From positions 4,309,613-4,373,612 of the forward strand of contig NZ_CP104203.1 of assembly GCF_025244725.1 (NCBI RefSeq): DNA of 64,000 nucleotides, in the 5' to 3' direction. The first letter of the stretch is position 1; every line of letters begins with the position of its first letter. This document shows positions 24,958 through 34,156 of the stretch, one piece after another. Under the pieces are notes generated by a model. That model had not been told where the DNA came from. It made no database searches and saw only the letters and a program-made list of their open reading frames with translations. The position numbers and the translations under genes are program-made. The stretch comes from Chryseobacterium oranimense (GTDB lineage: Bacteria; Bacteroidota; Bacteroidia; Flavobacteriales; Weeksellaceae).

Positions 24958-27237
24958 ATGGAAAAAGATTCAAACGACATCAGCAAATGCCCGTTTCATA
25001 ACGGAACAATGAAAAAAGAAGCTGTAGCCGGCGGAGGAACCAAAAATCTCGATTGGTGGCCGGATCAGCTGAGAGTGGATATTCTGCGCCAGCATTCATC
25101 GCTTTCCAATCCAATGGACAAAGATTTTAACTATGCTGAAGCATTCAAAAGTCTCGATCTGGAAGCCGTAAAAAGAGACCTTCATGCGTTAATGACAGAT
25201 TCGCAGGATTGGTGGCCGGCAGACTTTGGTCATTACGGGCCTCTGTTTATCCGTATGGCATGGCACAGTGCCGGGACATACCGTGTGGGTGACGGAAGAG
25301 GCGGGGCCGGAGCAGGACAGCAGCGTTTTGCTCCTTTAAATAGCTGGCCGGATAATGTGAGCTTAGATAAAGCCAGAAGACTTCTTTGGCCTATCAAACA
25401 AAAATACGGAAATAAGATCTCGTGGGCAGATCTTTTAATCCTTACCGGAAATATAGCTCTGGAATCAATGGGATTCAAAACATTCGGATTTGCAGGAGGG
25501 CGTGAAGATGTATGGGAACCGGATATGGATGTGTACTGGGGTTCAGAAAAAACATGGCTTGGAGGAGATTTGCGTTATGCTCACGGTTCAGAAGGCGTAG
25601 TAGAAGGAAGGGGAGTGCTTCCGACGGATGATAATGCAGACGGTGATATCCATTCCAGAAATCTTGAAAAGCCTCTTGCTGCCGTACAAATGGGGCTTAT
25701 CTATGTAAACCCTGAAGGACCGGACGGAAATCCAGATCCTATCGCAGCTGCTAAAGATATTCGAGATACTTTCGGACGTATGGCTATGAATGATGAAGAA
25801 ACTGTAGCTTTAATTGCCGGAGGCCATACCTTTGGTAAAACCCACGGTGCAGGCCCTGCTGATCATGTAGGAAAAGAACCGGAAGGAGCCGGAATTGAAC
25901 TTCAGGGATTGGGATGGAGCAGCACATACAAATCAGGAAAAGGAACAGATGCTATTTCCAGTGGTCTTGAAGTAACATGGACAGAGACTCCGACACAATG
26001 GAGCAATTATTTCTTTAAAAATTTATTTGAAAATGAATGGGAATTGACTAAGAGCCCTGCCGGCGCCCACCAATGGGTAGCCAAAAATGCAGAAGAGATC
26101 ATTCCTGATGCTTTTGATCCTGAAAAAAAACACAGGCCTACGATGCTTACCACAGACCTTTCTTTAAGGCTCGATCCGGTATATGAAAAGATATCAAGAC
26201 ATTTCTACGAAAATCCTGAAGCGTTTGCAGATGCTTTTTCCAGAGCATGGTTTAAGCTGACTCATAGAGATATGGGGCCAAAAGCAAGGTATCTGGGACC
26301 GGATGTGCCTCAGGAAGAACTGATATGGCAGGATCCTCTTCCTGAAGTTAATCACGAATTGGTAAACGAAGCAGATATTGCTGCATTAAAAGAGAAAATT
26401 ATCAGTTCAGGACTAAGTGTTTCAGAACTTGTGACTACTGCCTGGGCTTCTGCCTCTACATTCAGGGGAAGTGACAAGCGTGGGGGAGCAAACGGAGCCA
26501 GGATCAGGCTTGCTCCTCAGAAGGATTGGGAAGTAAATAATCCTGCCCGTCTTCAAAAAGTATTAGGAATTTTAGAAAATATTCAGAAAGAATTTAATGA
26601 AAGCCAGGCTGGCGGTAAACAAGTTTCATTGGCAGATTTAATCGTTCTTGCAGGAAGTGCAGGAGTTGAAAAAGCAGCTAAAGATTCAGGGCATTATATC
26701 AACGTTCCGTTTGTGCCCGGAAGAGCTGATGCTTCACAGGCTCAAACCGATATAGAATCTATGGGATATCTGGAACCTGCAGCAGACGGATTCCGTAATT
26801 ATCTGAAAAGAAAGTTCAGTGTATCTACAGAGTCTTTATTGATTGATAAGGCACAGCTTTTAACCCTTACAGCTCCGGAATTGACAGTGCTTATCGGAGG
26901 AATGCGCGCATTGGATGCGAATTTTGACGGATCAAAGCACGGGGTATTTACCAATCGTCCCGGAGTGCTTACCAACGACTTTTTCGTTAATCTTCTGGAT
27001 ATGGGAACACAATGGAAAGCAATTTCTGAAGATAATGAACTGTATATGGGTACAGACCGGTCAACTGGTCAGCCAAAATGGACAGCTACCCGTGCTGATC
27101 TTGTATTTGGATCCAATTCTGAACTGAGAGCCATTGCAGAAGTATATGCCAGTTCTGATGCTCAGGACAAATTTGTGAACGATTTTGTTTCTGCCTGGGT
27201 AAAAGTAATGAACTCGGACCGGTTTGATTTAAAATAA
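24958..27237 (+). CDS. katG: Catalase-peroxidase
   Basis: KatG is a cytoplasmic haem enzyme that removes hydrogen peroxide. The 759-residue protein has both class I peroxidase halves. The N-terminal active half shows the distal site FIRMAWHSAGTYRVGDGRGG (Arg, Trp and His), the LIYVNPEGPDGNPDP segment containing the Tyr of the Met-Tyr-Trp adduct, and the proximal ALIAGGHTFGKTHGAG. The C-terminal degenerate half follows from about residue 440. ATG 24958 is chosen because MEKDSNDISKCPFHNG is a usual KatG start; an in-frame start 16 codons earlier is unsupported. It is monocistronic with a terminator. Confidence 0.97.
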   Translation: MEKDSNDISKCPFHNGTMKKEAVAGGGTKNLDWWPDQLRVDILRQHSSLSNPMDKDFNYAEAFKSLDLEAVKRDLHALMTDSQDWWPADFGHYGPLFIRMAWHSAGTYRVGDGRGGAGAGQQRFAPLNSWPDNVSLDKARRLLWPIKQKYGNKISWADLLILTGNIALESMGFKTFGFAGGREDVWEPDMDVYWGSEKTWLGGDLRYAHGSEGVVEGRGVLPTDDNADGDIHSRNLEKPLAAVQMGLIYVNPEGPDGNPDPIAAAKDIRDTFGRMAMNDEETVALIAGGHTFGKTHGAGPADHVGKEPEGAGIELQGLGWSSTYKSGKGTDAISSGLEVTWTETPTQWSNYFFKNLFENEWELTKSPAGAHQWVAKNAEEIIPDAFDPEKKHRPTMLTTDLSLRLDPVYEKISRHFYENPEAFADAFSRAWFKLTHRDMGPKARYLGPDVPQEELIWQDPLPEVNHELVNEADIAALKEKIISSGLSVSELVTTAWASASTFRGSDKRGGANGARIRLAPQKDWEVNNPARLQKVLGILENIQKEFNESQAGGKQVSLADLIVLAGSAGVEKAAKDSGHYINVPFVPGRADASQAQTDIESMGYLEPAADGFRNYLKRKFSVSTESLLIDKAQLLTLTAPELTVLIGGMRALDANFDGSKHGVFTNRPGVLTNDFFVNLLDMGTQWKAISEDNELYMGTDRSTGQPKWTATRADLVFGSNSELRAIAEVYASSDAQDKFVNDFVSAWVKVMNSDRFDLK

Positions 27238-27261
27238 TCATTGATTTAACATAATATTATG

Positions 27262-27288
27262 AAGGCAGCTGTAAAAGCTGTCTTTTTT
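27262..27288 (+). terminator. Terminator after katG
   Basis: A 9-bp stem (AAGGCAGCT / AGCTGTCTT, one G-U) and a T tract. Confidence 0.8.
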
Positions 27289-27342
27289 TATTGATTTTAA
27301 TTTAAATTAATTAAAAAAATAATGAACTATTTAAATTAATTA

Positions 27343-27350
27343 TATATTTG
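27343..27350 (+). promoter_or_regulatory. -7 box upstream of the 27373 surface protein
   Basis: TATATTTG matches TAnnTTTG, 22 bases ahead of the ATG. Confidence 0.45.
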
Positions 27351-27372
27351 TTGAAAAACAAACAAATAAAAC

Positions 27373-28605
27373 ATGCTTAAAAAATTATTTCCTGCCTTCT
27401 TATTGGTAGGCTCTTTTGGCTTTGCTCAAGTGGGTGTTAACACTTCAACTCCCAACGCTACATTTGATGTAGTTGGAAACCCGGGCGATACTTCAAAATT
27501 TGACGGAATCATTGCTCCCAGGATTACCGGCGACCAGCTAAATGCAAAAAATTATACTTCCTCACAAACAGGAGCATTAGTTTATGTAACAGCTGCCGGA
27601 GCTTTAACCGGACAAACTGCTGATGTAAATTCTGAAGGGTATTATTATTTTAACGGAGATCTGAATAAATGGGTAAAACTGAATTCAGGAAGCATCCCTT
27701 CACCATGGAATATTCAAAATACAGCAAATCCTTCCACTGCCAATACTCAAAATATTTACCAGAATGGTAAAGTAGGCATTGGATTTACTGCTGCTGATGC
27801 CGTCTCTGACAGACAGTTTGAAGTGAAGGGCGATATGAAGGCTCAATATGGAACCGGAAGCAATTACTTTGGTGTAGATACTAACCTAGTAGGAGCGGGC
27901 AGTGGTATTTATTATTCAGATAATAGTGATCTGTCAGCTGCTACAAGTTTAGGTGTGGTTATGGCAAGACCGGGTTTAACCACCTTACAATCAAATTATG
28001 GAAACAGTGGAGGCACTATAGCAACCTATTCACAGGCTACGGGCGGATCTTTTGGTCTGGTAGCTGTTAATCAGGATCAGAGTGTAAATGCCTCTATATG
28101 GGGAATAAGTAATGGAGCCGGTAATAGTTTAACTCTGAGTCACGATGGAGGAACAACGGGGTTAACCAATGTTACTCTTGAAAAAAGTAAAGGGGTTACC
28201 TTTTCCTATAAAGATACATCCGGGAATCCTCAGGGGTCATATACTTTTCCAAGAACAAATGGACAGGCCAATCAGGCTTTGGTAACGGATGGAGCCGGAA
28301 CACTTTCCTGGAAAGATACTTCATCTTTAAATGCTAAAATAAGGAATATGGCTTCAGGAACAGTTGCGGCCGATGATTATACTGTTCTTGTAACAGGAAA
28401 TATTTCTCTTCCGGCCGCAAGTACAGCCAATCAGGGGAAAATTTATAATCTGGTTAATGATACTGCTGCTACCGTTACGGTGAGCGGAACATTCCGGATC
28501 AATGGAGGGAACTTCACCAATTACGATTTAAATAACAGCAATTTTGGAAGGGCAATTTCAGTACAAAGTACCGGATCTGCATGGGTTTTGATTTCCAGGT
28601 ATTAA
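27373..28605 (+). CDS. Exported repeat-poor surface protein of unknown function
   Basis: A 410-residue protein with a signal peptide (LFPAFLLVGSFGFA) and a mature start QVGVNTSTPNATFDVVGNPG, an opening I associate with large secreted beta-structured proteins of flavobacteria that resemble phage-tail-fibre ends. The body is Gly/Ser/Thr/Asn-rich with no charged catalytic cluster. No T9SS sorting domain is visible at the C-terminus (AISVQSTGSAWVLISRY). It lies just before the RiPP cluster but is separated from it by a terminator and its own promoter. Confidence 0.65.
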   Translation: MLKKLFPAFLLVGSFGFAQVGVNTSTPNATFDVVGNPGDTSKFDGIIAPRITGDQLNAKNYTSSQTGALVYVTAAGALTGQTADVNSEGYYYFNGDLNKWVKLNSGSIPSPWNIQNTANPSTANTQNIYQNGKVGIGFTAADAVSDRQFEVKGDMKAQYGTGSNYFGVDTNLVGAGSGIYYSDNSDLSAATSLGVVMARPGLTTLQSNYGNSGGTIATYSQATGGSFGLVAVNQDQSVNASIWGISNGAGNSLTLSHDGGTTGLTNVTLEKSKGVTFSYKDTSGNPQGSYTFPRTNGQANQALVTDGAGTLSWKDTSSLNAKIRNMASGTVAADDYTVLVTGNISLPAASTANQGKIYNLVNDTAATVTVSGTFRINGGNFTNYDLNNSNFGRAISVQSTGSAWVLISRY

Positions 28606-28628
28606 TTTCAACGAACAGATAAAATAAT

Positions 28629-28658
28629 AGCCATTCTTTTAAAAAGAGTGGTTTTTTT
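28629..28658 (+). terminator. Terminator after the surface protein
   Basis: A 10-bp stem (CCATTCTTTT / AAAAGAGTGG, one G-U) followed by seven T. Confidence 0.75.
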
Positions 28659-28822
28659 ATTGAGAAAATGGAAAAATATTGAATTTTTTTGAAATTTTTT
28701 TTTCATTTAATTTTTGTATGTAATTAATTGGATATAAATATTTTATAGGATTAATTTTGATCATATTTTTCAGTCTTTAAAAAAAATAAGACCCTAAAAA
28801 GTGTTTTATTTTTGAATATCTC

Positions 28823-28852
28823 TTGCATGTATGAAATAAATAATTAACTTTG
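28823..28852 (+). promoter_or_regulatory. Promoter of the RiPP cluster
   Basis: TTG (28823-28825), a 19-base spacer and TAACTTTG (28845-28852) fit the Bacteroidota consensus exactly, 34 bases before the precursor ATG. Confidence 0.65.
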
Positions 28853-28886
28853 TTTCACCTTAAAAAACAAATTTAATACTAATTTT

Positions 28887-29114
28887 ATGAAAAAACTAAC
28901 AATTAAAAAGACAACTAAGTCATTAGGTATGAAATCTTCAACTCTTACAAGAGAAACGTTAAAAGACTTCAAAGGAGGAGGTGGTATCGGAATGGAGGAA
29001 GATCTTGGAGACGGATTAGAAGGAGGAGGATGTCCAGCGGACTCACTATGTGCATCAGGAAGATCTATCTGGAATAATTTCTCTGGAAAACCTCATTTCA
29101 ACTGTTGTGCTTAA
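28887..29114 (+). CDS. Lanthipeptide-like RiPP precursor peptide
   Basis: A 75-residue peptide. Residues 1-31 look like a leader: Lys-rich start (MKKLTIKKTTKS), then LTRETLKDFKGG, which fits the double-glycine pattern L..E.L....GG. An acidic Gly-rich spacer (residues 32-48, GIGMEEDLGDGLEGGG) contains a second GG. The tail, residues 49-75, has four Cys (49, 55, 73, 74) and four Ser (53, 57, 60, 66) with no Thr, a 1:1 count suited to up to four lanthionine bridges from Ser dehydration by the LanB two genes downstream. Ring pattern and cleavage site are not determined. Confidence 0.75.
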   Translation: MKKLTIKKTTKSLGMKSSTLTRETLKDFKGGGGIGMEEDLGDGLEGGGCPADSLCASGRSIWNNFSGKPHFNCCA

Positions 29115-29168
29115 AACTTAGTTGAAGAATCTTATGAAATAAATAAGATCTTTCTTATAATTAAATTA

Positions 29169-29199
29169 AAAGGCTGTTTTAAAATAAAGCAGCCTTTGT
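29169..29199 (+). terminator. Hairpin between precursor and maturation genes (attenuator candidate)
   Basis: An 8-bp stem (AAAGGCTG / CAGCCTTT) with a 13-base loop but only a short T run. Such a leaky terminator after the precursor would give more precursor than enzyme mRNA. An imperfect TTGATTAAC / GTTAGTCAA inverted repeat follows at about 29211-29246. Confidence 0.6.
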
Positions 29200-29277
29200 T
29201 AATCCCCATGGTTGATTAACCATTATGATATTTCTGTTAGTCAACTGAATACTTTCTCCTTAAAAATATGAATAAAA

Positions 29278-30777
29278 ATGAATAACAATATTCAGATTCT
29301 TTATAAATACCTTAAAAAAAAGAATATTGATGTAGATTATTCTGATTTTGAAACTGGAATTTCCTCGCATCCGAATTATCCTGATATCCTGTCCTATGCA
29401 GACACAATGGATATGATGAATATTAAATACAGTATTTATAATTATGCGGATGTAGAAGACGAAGCCGATCAAAAAGATCTGGTTATTTTTTATGACCAGC
29501 ACGAAACTTTAAAATTCGAATATGTAAAATCCCAAAGTCCTAATACATTAAAAAAATCCCTGGTATTGGTTACTGAAGAGCATCCTAAAAAATGGTCTTT
29601 AACATTTAATCCAAAAGCAGCCTTTTTGTTTGTGGTTTTTATGATGCTTGTGTTGATAGTTTCAGTTTTTGGTTCCCTCTATATTCCTGTTCTTTCAATA
29701 TGTTCCATCATCGGAATTTATATCTCATATAGTGGGCTTTCGATTGAGCTGGGAATAGAGTCGGATTTTTCTAATAAGTTTTGTTCATCAAAAGAAGAAA
29801 AATCAAGCTGTAATTCTATCATTAATTCAGATAAAAAAATACCCGTTAAATTAGGGCATCTCAGCTTCTTTTTCTTTATTCAGCAATTCTTTTTACTGGC
29901 TTTTAGTGCAGCAATTCCTGAATTTTATAGTGCTTTTTTTATAGGCATTATGCTAAGTTTACCTTTAACGCTCTATTCTCTGTACTTTCAGTTTTTTATA
30001 GAGAAAAAATTCTGTACAGTATGTCTTAGTATAATTGCTATTCTCTATATACAAATATTAACCAGTGTACTTACATTCAGTAAGCTCCCATTTGATTTAA
30101 ATTTTAATAAGATTTTACTATTCCTGATCATCATAGCAGGATCTGGTTTACTGACTTATTTTATTTCTCAGAATGTAGCTCTGATAGAGAGATTAAAGAA
30201 AACCAACAACGGGCTGATAAAGTTTTACAGAAACTTTGATCTGTTTAAGTATTCCCTAATAAAAAGTAAAAAAATTGATTTCGATTTGGAAAATCTGGGA
30301 GTCATTATCGGTGAGAAAAGTCCTTCGAAACCCTTAATTACAATGATATCCAATCCTAACTGTAAATATTGTAAGGAGACTTACAAGACTTTATGGGATA
30401 TTTATAATTATGAAGCTGAAAATGTAACCATCCAGATCATATTTTATGATAAAAATTTCACTTCTGAAGGTAAAGAGATCATAAGAAATATTCTACATCA
30501 TTATTTAAATTCAGGAGGTGGTTCCACATTAGAAATCCTGGCTAATAATTATAGTTTTTTTGAAGAAAAGCATCAGATTAATGATGAATTGAATTCAGAA
30601 ATCGAAAACCATATGCTTAATCAGGATAATTTTGGTTTGTCTACGAATTTTGAACATTCGCCTACATTACTTTTAAATAAGCATGTCTTTCCGGAAAACT
30701 ATTCCAGATCATTTATCAGGTATTTTATTCCTGATTTAATAAGCGACATGAAAAAATCAAATACCTTTTCCTTATAG
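29278..30777 (+). CDS. C39-like / VKOR / thioredoxin-fold fusion membrane protein of the RiPP cluster
   Basis: A 499-residue membrane protein in three parts. Residues 1-95 resemble the cytosolic C39 leader-peptidase fold (HPNYPDILSYADTMDMMNIKYSIYNY) but I see no catalytic Cys at the start, so it may only bind leaders. Residues about 110-305 form a VKOR-like four-to-five helix domain with a loop Cys pair (Cys169, Cys178) and the active CTVC (Cys246/Cys249). Residues about 335-490 are a thioredoxin-like domain with CKYC (Cys362/Cys365). VKOR-Trx fusions form protein disulfides. Here it likely controls the redox state of the precursor's cysteines; its stop abuts the lanB start. Confidence 0.8.
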   Translation: MNNNIQILYKYLKKKNIDVDYSDFETGISSHPNYPDILSYADTMDMMNIKYSIYNYADVEDEADQKDLVIFYDQHETLKFEYVKSQSPNTLKKSLVLVTEEHPKKWSLTFNPKAAFLFVVFMMLVLIVSVFGSLYIPVLSICSIIGIYISYSGLSIELGIESDFSNKFCSSKEEKSSCNSIINSDKKIPVKLGHLSFFFFIQQFFLLAFSAAIPEFYSAFFIGIMLSLPLTLYSLYFQFFIEKKFCTVCLSIIAILYIQILTSVLTFSKLPFDLNFNKILLFLIIIAGSGLLTYFISQNVALIERLKKTNNGLIKFYRNFDLFKYSLIKSKKIDFDLENLGVIIGEKSPSKPLITMISNPNCKYCKETYKTLWDIYNYEAENVTIQIIFYDKNFTSEGKEIIRNILHHYLNSGGGSTLEILANNYSFFEEKHQINDELNSEIENHMLNQDNFGLSTNFEHSPTLLLNKHVFPENYSRSFIRYFIPDLISDMKKSNTFSL

Positions 30778-33723
30778 ATGATGCCTGATTCACTGTTTAC
30801 AAAATCCATCATGAGAAGACCTCTTTTCAGTCTGGATTTTTTTAAGAATATTTATCTTTCCGGTAATGCTTTTGCTGAAGTATATAAGCGTCTGCAAGAA
30901 GACGAATTGTTTATAGAATCTATAAAAATGTCATCGGAAGAATTTTATCATCTGTTACAGCAGTATGAAAGTAAACCTTCGGATAAAAAAAAGAATATAG
31001 AATTTACTTTCTATAAATACTTTTCCCGTGCAGCAAACAGAACTATACCGTTTGGGATGTTTTCCGGAATCGGTTTAATCAGTCACTCTGAAAATAATGG
31101 AAATGGAACTCCTGTCTATAAAAAGCAATTGCTCCCTAAAATTGATTATGAATATCTGGACCGGCTTATAAAAGAGGCTAATGAAAACAGAATCGTCAGA
31201 GAGAAACTTACCTATAGCCTTAATAATACCATTTATTCCAAAGAATCAGAGTTAATTTACATCCGGAAGAATTTTAAAAGTAAAATAAAGAATTACCTTA
31301 AAACCAGTATAGAGCACGATGAGGTAATGGATTCTTTTTTAAATTTCTGCAGGAAAGAGCAGTCTGTAGCAGAAATTATTAACTTTCTGAAAGAGAATTT
31401 TGATGCCGGCGAGGAAGAAGCTGATGAGTTTTTTAATGAGCTCGTTGATGAATCAATTATTTTTTCTGATCTTAATTACTCCACCATTGGAAAGGATTTT
31501 ATAAAGAATAGCTTACTAAGAAATGTTCTTTCGGAAGAACTTAGTAAAGACAATCCTGTTTTATTCCAGGCACTGAATGATATTTATGAACTTCAGACCG
31601 CCGGAATCGTGAGCAATGCGTTGGCAAGTAAGATAAAGTACGATTTAAATTTTGAAAGTACTGTTCAAATAGATTTTGATACGATCAGCAATGTACAGGA
31701 AATCCTGTTTGTTTATGAAAAGCTGTCACAGAATTTTAATTCAAAACAGACAGAGCTGGACAAGTTTAGGTATTCTTTTAATAAAAAATACGGGGAAAGA
31801 GAAATCCTCCTCTTAGAAGCTTTAAATATAGGATACGGTACAAACGGTAGCTATACTTCCGATGTGGAATTAAGTAAACTGGAATTGCTTATTTTGAAAA
31901 AAACATTTGAAGCAGCTAAGAACGGAAAAACAGAAATAGAGTTTGCAAAAGATGAATTATCTTCATTTAAACACCATATTCCTGACACAAGTACTAAATA
32001 CTGTTCATATTCTCTTTTCAAAAATCCTCAGCATGACGAAAAAAAAATTATAAATGTTAATTATGTATCCTTTTCGTCACCGGTAAAAATACTGGGAAGA
32101 TTCACAGAAAACCAGGATATCAGCTCTTTTGTAGAGGAAATCAGTTCATATCAAAACAGTATTTCCGGATCCGATTTTATTTTTGCAGAGGTGGATCATT
32201 TGCCTACCTATCTTGCAGGGCATATTGTAAAACGCAATATGAAGTTTGATTACATCATAAGATATCCGAATGATGTTGCTGTAGAGCACGATCAGAAATA
32301 TATAGACGTTAATGACTTATATATTCAGATCATTGAATCAAAAGTTTATCTGAGAAGTAAGAAGCTTAATAAATATGTAATTCCGACGTTTTCTACATTC
32401 TTTGATCATCATCATGCCTTAAACAGTTCCGTTTTCAGGTTCTTATTAGATGTAAGCACCCAGTATGATAATCATGAGAATAGCAGTATTAACGTCAATA
32501 ATATACTGAATACACTTGGCTTTTTCCCCCGGATCAGTTATAAGAAGCACATTTTAAAGAAAGCTCATTGGCTTATAAAGACCTCTGATTTTTTCAAAAA
32601 TAAAAACGAAAGTATCAGCGATGCGTTATCTATTTATCATGATAATGTAAAGAAATTAGGATTAAAGAAATCATTTTGTATCGTTGACGGGGAGCAGGAA
32701 CTTTATATCAATCAGGATATACAGATATCCGTGGAGTTATTCCTGAAAGAGCTTAAAAAGAAAAATACTCTGATCGTATGTGAGGCAATTTATGATGATT
32801 ACCAACCCTTTTTTACAGATGAAGATCAGTCATCCATTAATCTGGAAATAATAACTCCATTAAAGAATAAAAGCTCTCTTACTTATACCTCCCGGAAATT
32901 GCCAGAAACAGTGCATGTTTTAAATAAACTTTATCCGTTTATGCATGATTGTGTTTATTTTAAATTATTTGTTAATAAAGATATTGCAAACACAATAATA
33001 CTGGATCTTGTGCCCTTTTTAAAAAATATGGTAGATGAAGGCATGATTTCCCATTTTGTGTTTTTATACTATTATGCTCCGGATTTTCACATAAGGTTCA
33101 GGGTTTTTTCTGATCAACAGTTGAAATTCGTCGATGAGTTGAATAAAGTATTAAGTGAGAAGATTTCGTACATCGATTCCTTGCAGTATGATACTTATGA
33201 CAGGGAAATATTGAGGTATCAGGGTGATCATATTTTATCTTTCGAGAAGATATATTACTGGGACAGCCTCATAGCTTGTGAGATTGTGAAATATGCATTA
33301 AACAGCAATATGGAAGACTGGCTTTTCTGTATAAAGACAGCATTATATTATCTGGATTGCTTTTTTTCTACTATCGAGGATAAAATAAATTATCTGAAAA
33401 AAATAAAAGATTCCTTTGGGATGGAATTGGGAATAACCCCGGAAAATAATAAAGTGATCAATAGGATCATCCTTGAAAATAAAAATAATATTGATCTTAT
33501 ATTATCTAATGATTATCCTGAGATAGATGATATGTTAGGAAAAATCCGGTTGGAGATAGAGACTGACCTTAAAAATCCTGATAGAGAAGATCATACTTTC
33601 GATTTAATTCACATGCATATAATGCGGATCGTAAAAATGGATAACCGCTTTTTTGAGTACATTATTTACTGCATTATGGAAAAGAATTTGAAAGAGAAAT
33701 ATTACCGGTATAAAAAAGAATAG
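30778..33723 (+). CDS. Lantibiotic dehydratase (full-length LanB)
   Basis: A 981-residue class I lanthipeptide dehydratase. The N-terminal glutamylation domain shows RRPLFSLDFFK, FTFYKYFSRAANRTIPFGMFSGIG (the PFGxFAG motif) and, about residue 480-550, LPTYLAGHIVKRN with the HDQ and Y-V-P-T-F-S motifs. The C-terminal elimination domain (from about residue 710, SpaB_C/thiopeptide type) has VYFKLFVN, LYYYAPDFHIRFRVF and RYQGDHILSFEKIYYWDS. LanB uses glutamyl-tRNA to dehydrate Ser/Thr of the precursor. Start ATG is directly after the previous stop. No LanC or exporter gene follows; a terminator and tRNA end the cluster. Confidence 0.9.
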   Translation: MMPDSLFTKSIMRRPLFSLDFFKNIYLSGNAFAEVYKRLQEDELFIESIKMSSEEFYHLLQQYESKPSDKKKNIEFTFYKYFSRAANRTIPFGMFSGIGLISHSENNGNGTPVYKKQLLPKIDYEYLDRLIKEANENRIVREKLTYSLNNTIYSKESELIYIRKNFKSKIKNYLKTSIEHDEVMDSFLNFCRKEQSVAEIINFLKENFDAGEEEADEFFNELVDESIIFSDLNYSTIGKDFIKNSLLRNVLSEELSKDNPVLFQALNDIYELQTAGIVSNALASKIKYDLNFESTVQIDFDTISNVQEILFVYEKLSQNFNSKQTELDKFRYSFNKKYGEREILLLEALNIGYGTNGSYTSDVELSKLELLILKKTFEAAKNGKTEIEFAKDELSSFKHHIPDTSTKYCSYSLFKNPQHDEKKIINVNYVSFSSPVKILGRFTENQDISSFVEEISSYQNSISGSDFIFAEVDHLPTYLAGHIVKRNMKFDYIIRYPNDVAVEHDQKYIDVNDLYIQIIESKVYLRSKKLNKYVIPTFSTFFDHHHALNSSVFRFLLDVSTQYDNHENSSINVNNILNTLGFFPRISYKKHILKKAHWLIKTSDFFKNKNESISDALSIYHDNVKKLGLKKSFCIVDGEQELYINQDIQISVELFLKELKKKNTLIVCEAIYDDYQPFFTDEDQSSINLEIITPLKNKSSLTYTSRKLPETVHVLNKLYPFMHDCVYFKLFVNKDIANTIILDLVPFLKNMVDEGMISHFVFLYYYAPDFHIRFRVFSDQQLKFVDELNKVLSEKISYIDSLQYDTYDREILRYQGDHILSFEKIYYWDSLIACEIVKYALNSNMEDWLFCIKTALYYLDCFFSTIEDKINYLKKIKDSFGMELGITPENNKVINRIILENKNNIDLILSNDYPEIDDMLGKIRLEIETDLKNPDREDHTFDLIHMHIMRIVKMDNRFFEYIIYCIMEKNLKEKYYRYKKE

Positions 33724-33796
33724 TAAAATTTATGCTTTCTAAAACTGTCTGCTAAAATAATATGCTCCGATTGAGTCTGCTTAAAAGATTATAAAA

Positions 33797-33830
33797 AATT
33801 ACCACTTGAAAATCAAGTGGTAATTTTTTG
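33797..33830. terminator. Terminator between lanB (+) and tRNA-Gln (-)
   Basis: A perfect 13-bp stem (AATTACCACTTGA / TCAAGTGGTAATT) with T tracts on both strands, so it can end transcripts from both sides. Confidence 0.85.
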
Positions 33831-33901
33831 TAGACCCACAGGGATTCGAACCCCGACTGACGGTACCAAAAACCGGAGTGCTACCGTTACACTATAGGTC
33901 T
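33831..33901 (-). tRNA. tRNA-Gln (anticodon TTG)
   Basis: The minus strand folds as a cloverleaf: acceptor AGACCTA / TGGGTCT (one T-G), D-arm GTGT...GCAC, anticodon arm with loop TTTTGGT (anticodon TTG), and T-arm CGGGG-TTCGAAT-CCCTG. Seventy-one bases are encoded and the CCA end is not. The outermost anticodon-stem pair is a C-T mismatch. It follows the bidirectional terminator of the lanB gene. Confidence 0.92.
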
Positions 33902-34085
33902 GCCTTATTTGGTGGCGCGAAATTATAAAAAATATTTCATTGAAAAAAGTATTTTTTCGTGGTACGATAGCAATAAAAGCTGTGGTAATGTATAATTCAG
34001 TGATTTTTAATAAAATACAAAACCGGTTTTTGTTCAAAAAATATTTTTGTAATAAGCAGATTTTAACACCTAAATAATAAAATCT

Positions 34086-34093
34086 TATCTTTG
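34086..34093 (+). promoter_or_regulatory. -7 box of der
   Basis: TATCTTTG matches TAnnTTTG. The start codon is 63 bases downstream, and this leader folds into a hairpin (GGGCTCCAA / TTGGAG-ATA-CCC, 34104-34127). Confidence 0.5.
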
Positions 34094-34156
34094 CAAAAAA
34101 ATTGGGCTCCAAAAGTTGGAGATACCCATTAATAATTTCATTTATTAAACATTTTT

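Noticed and set aside
33813..34112. 99-codon minus-strand reading frame over the tRNA-Gln
   Set aside because: It runs through a complete cloverleaf and a perfect terminator stem, and its translation shows no protein-like pattern; the tRNA explains the region.
34104..34127. Riboswitch or attenuator in the der leader
   Set aside because: It is a single small hairpin without a T tract or a competing fold; only a simple leader stem can be claimed.
33724..34156. LanC cyclase or exporter after lanB
   Set aside because: Only a terminator, a tRNA and the der promoter are present; no coding frame of sufficient size on either strand.
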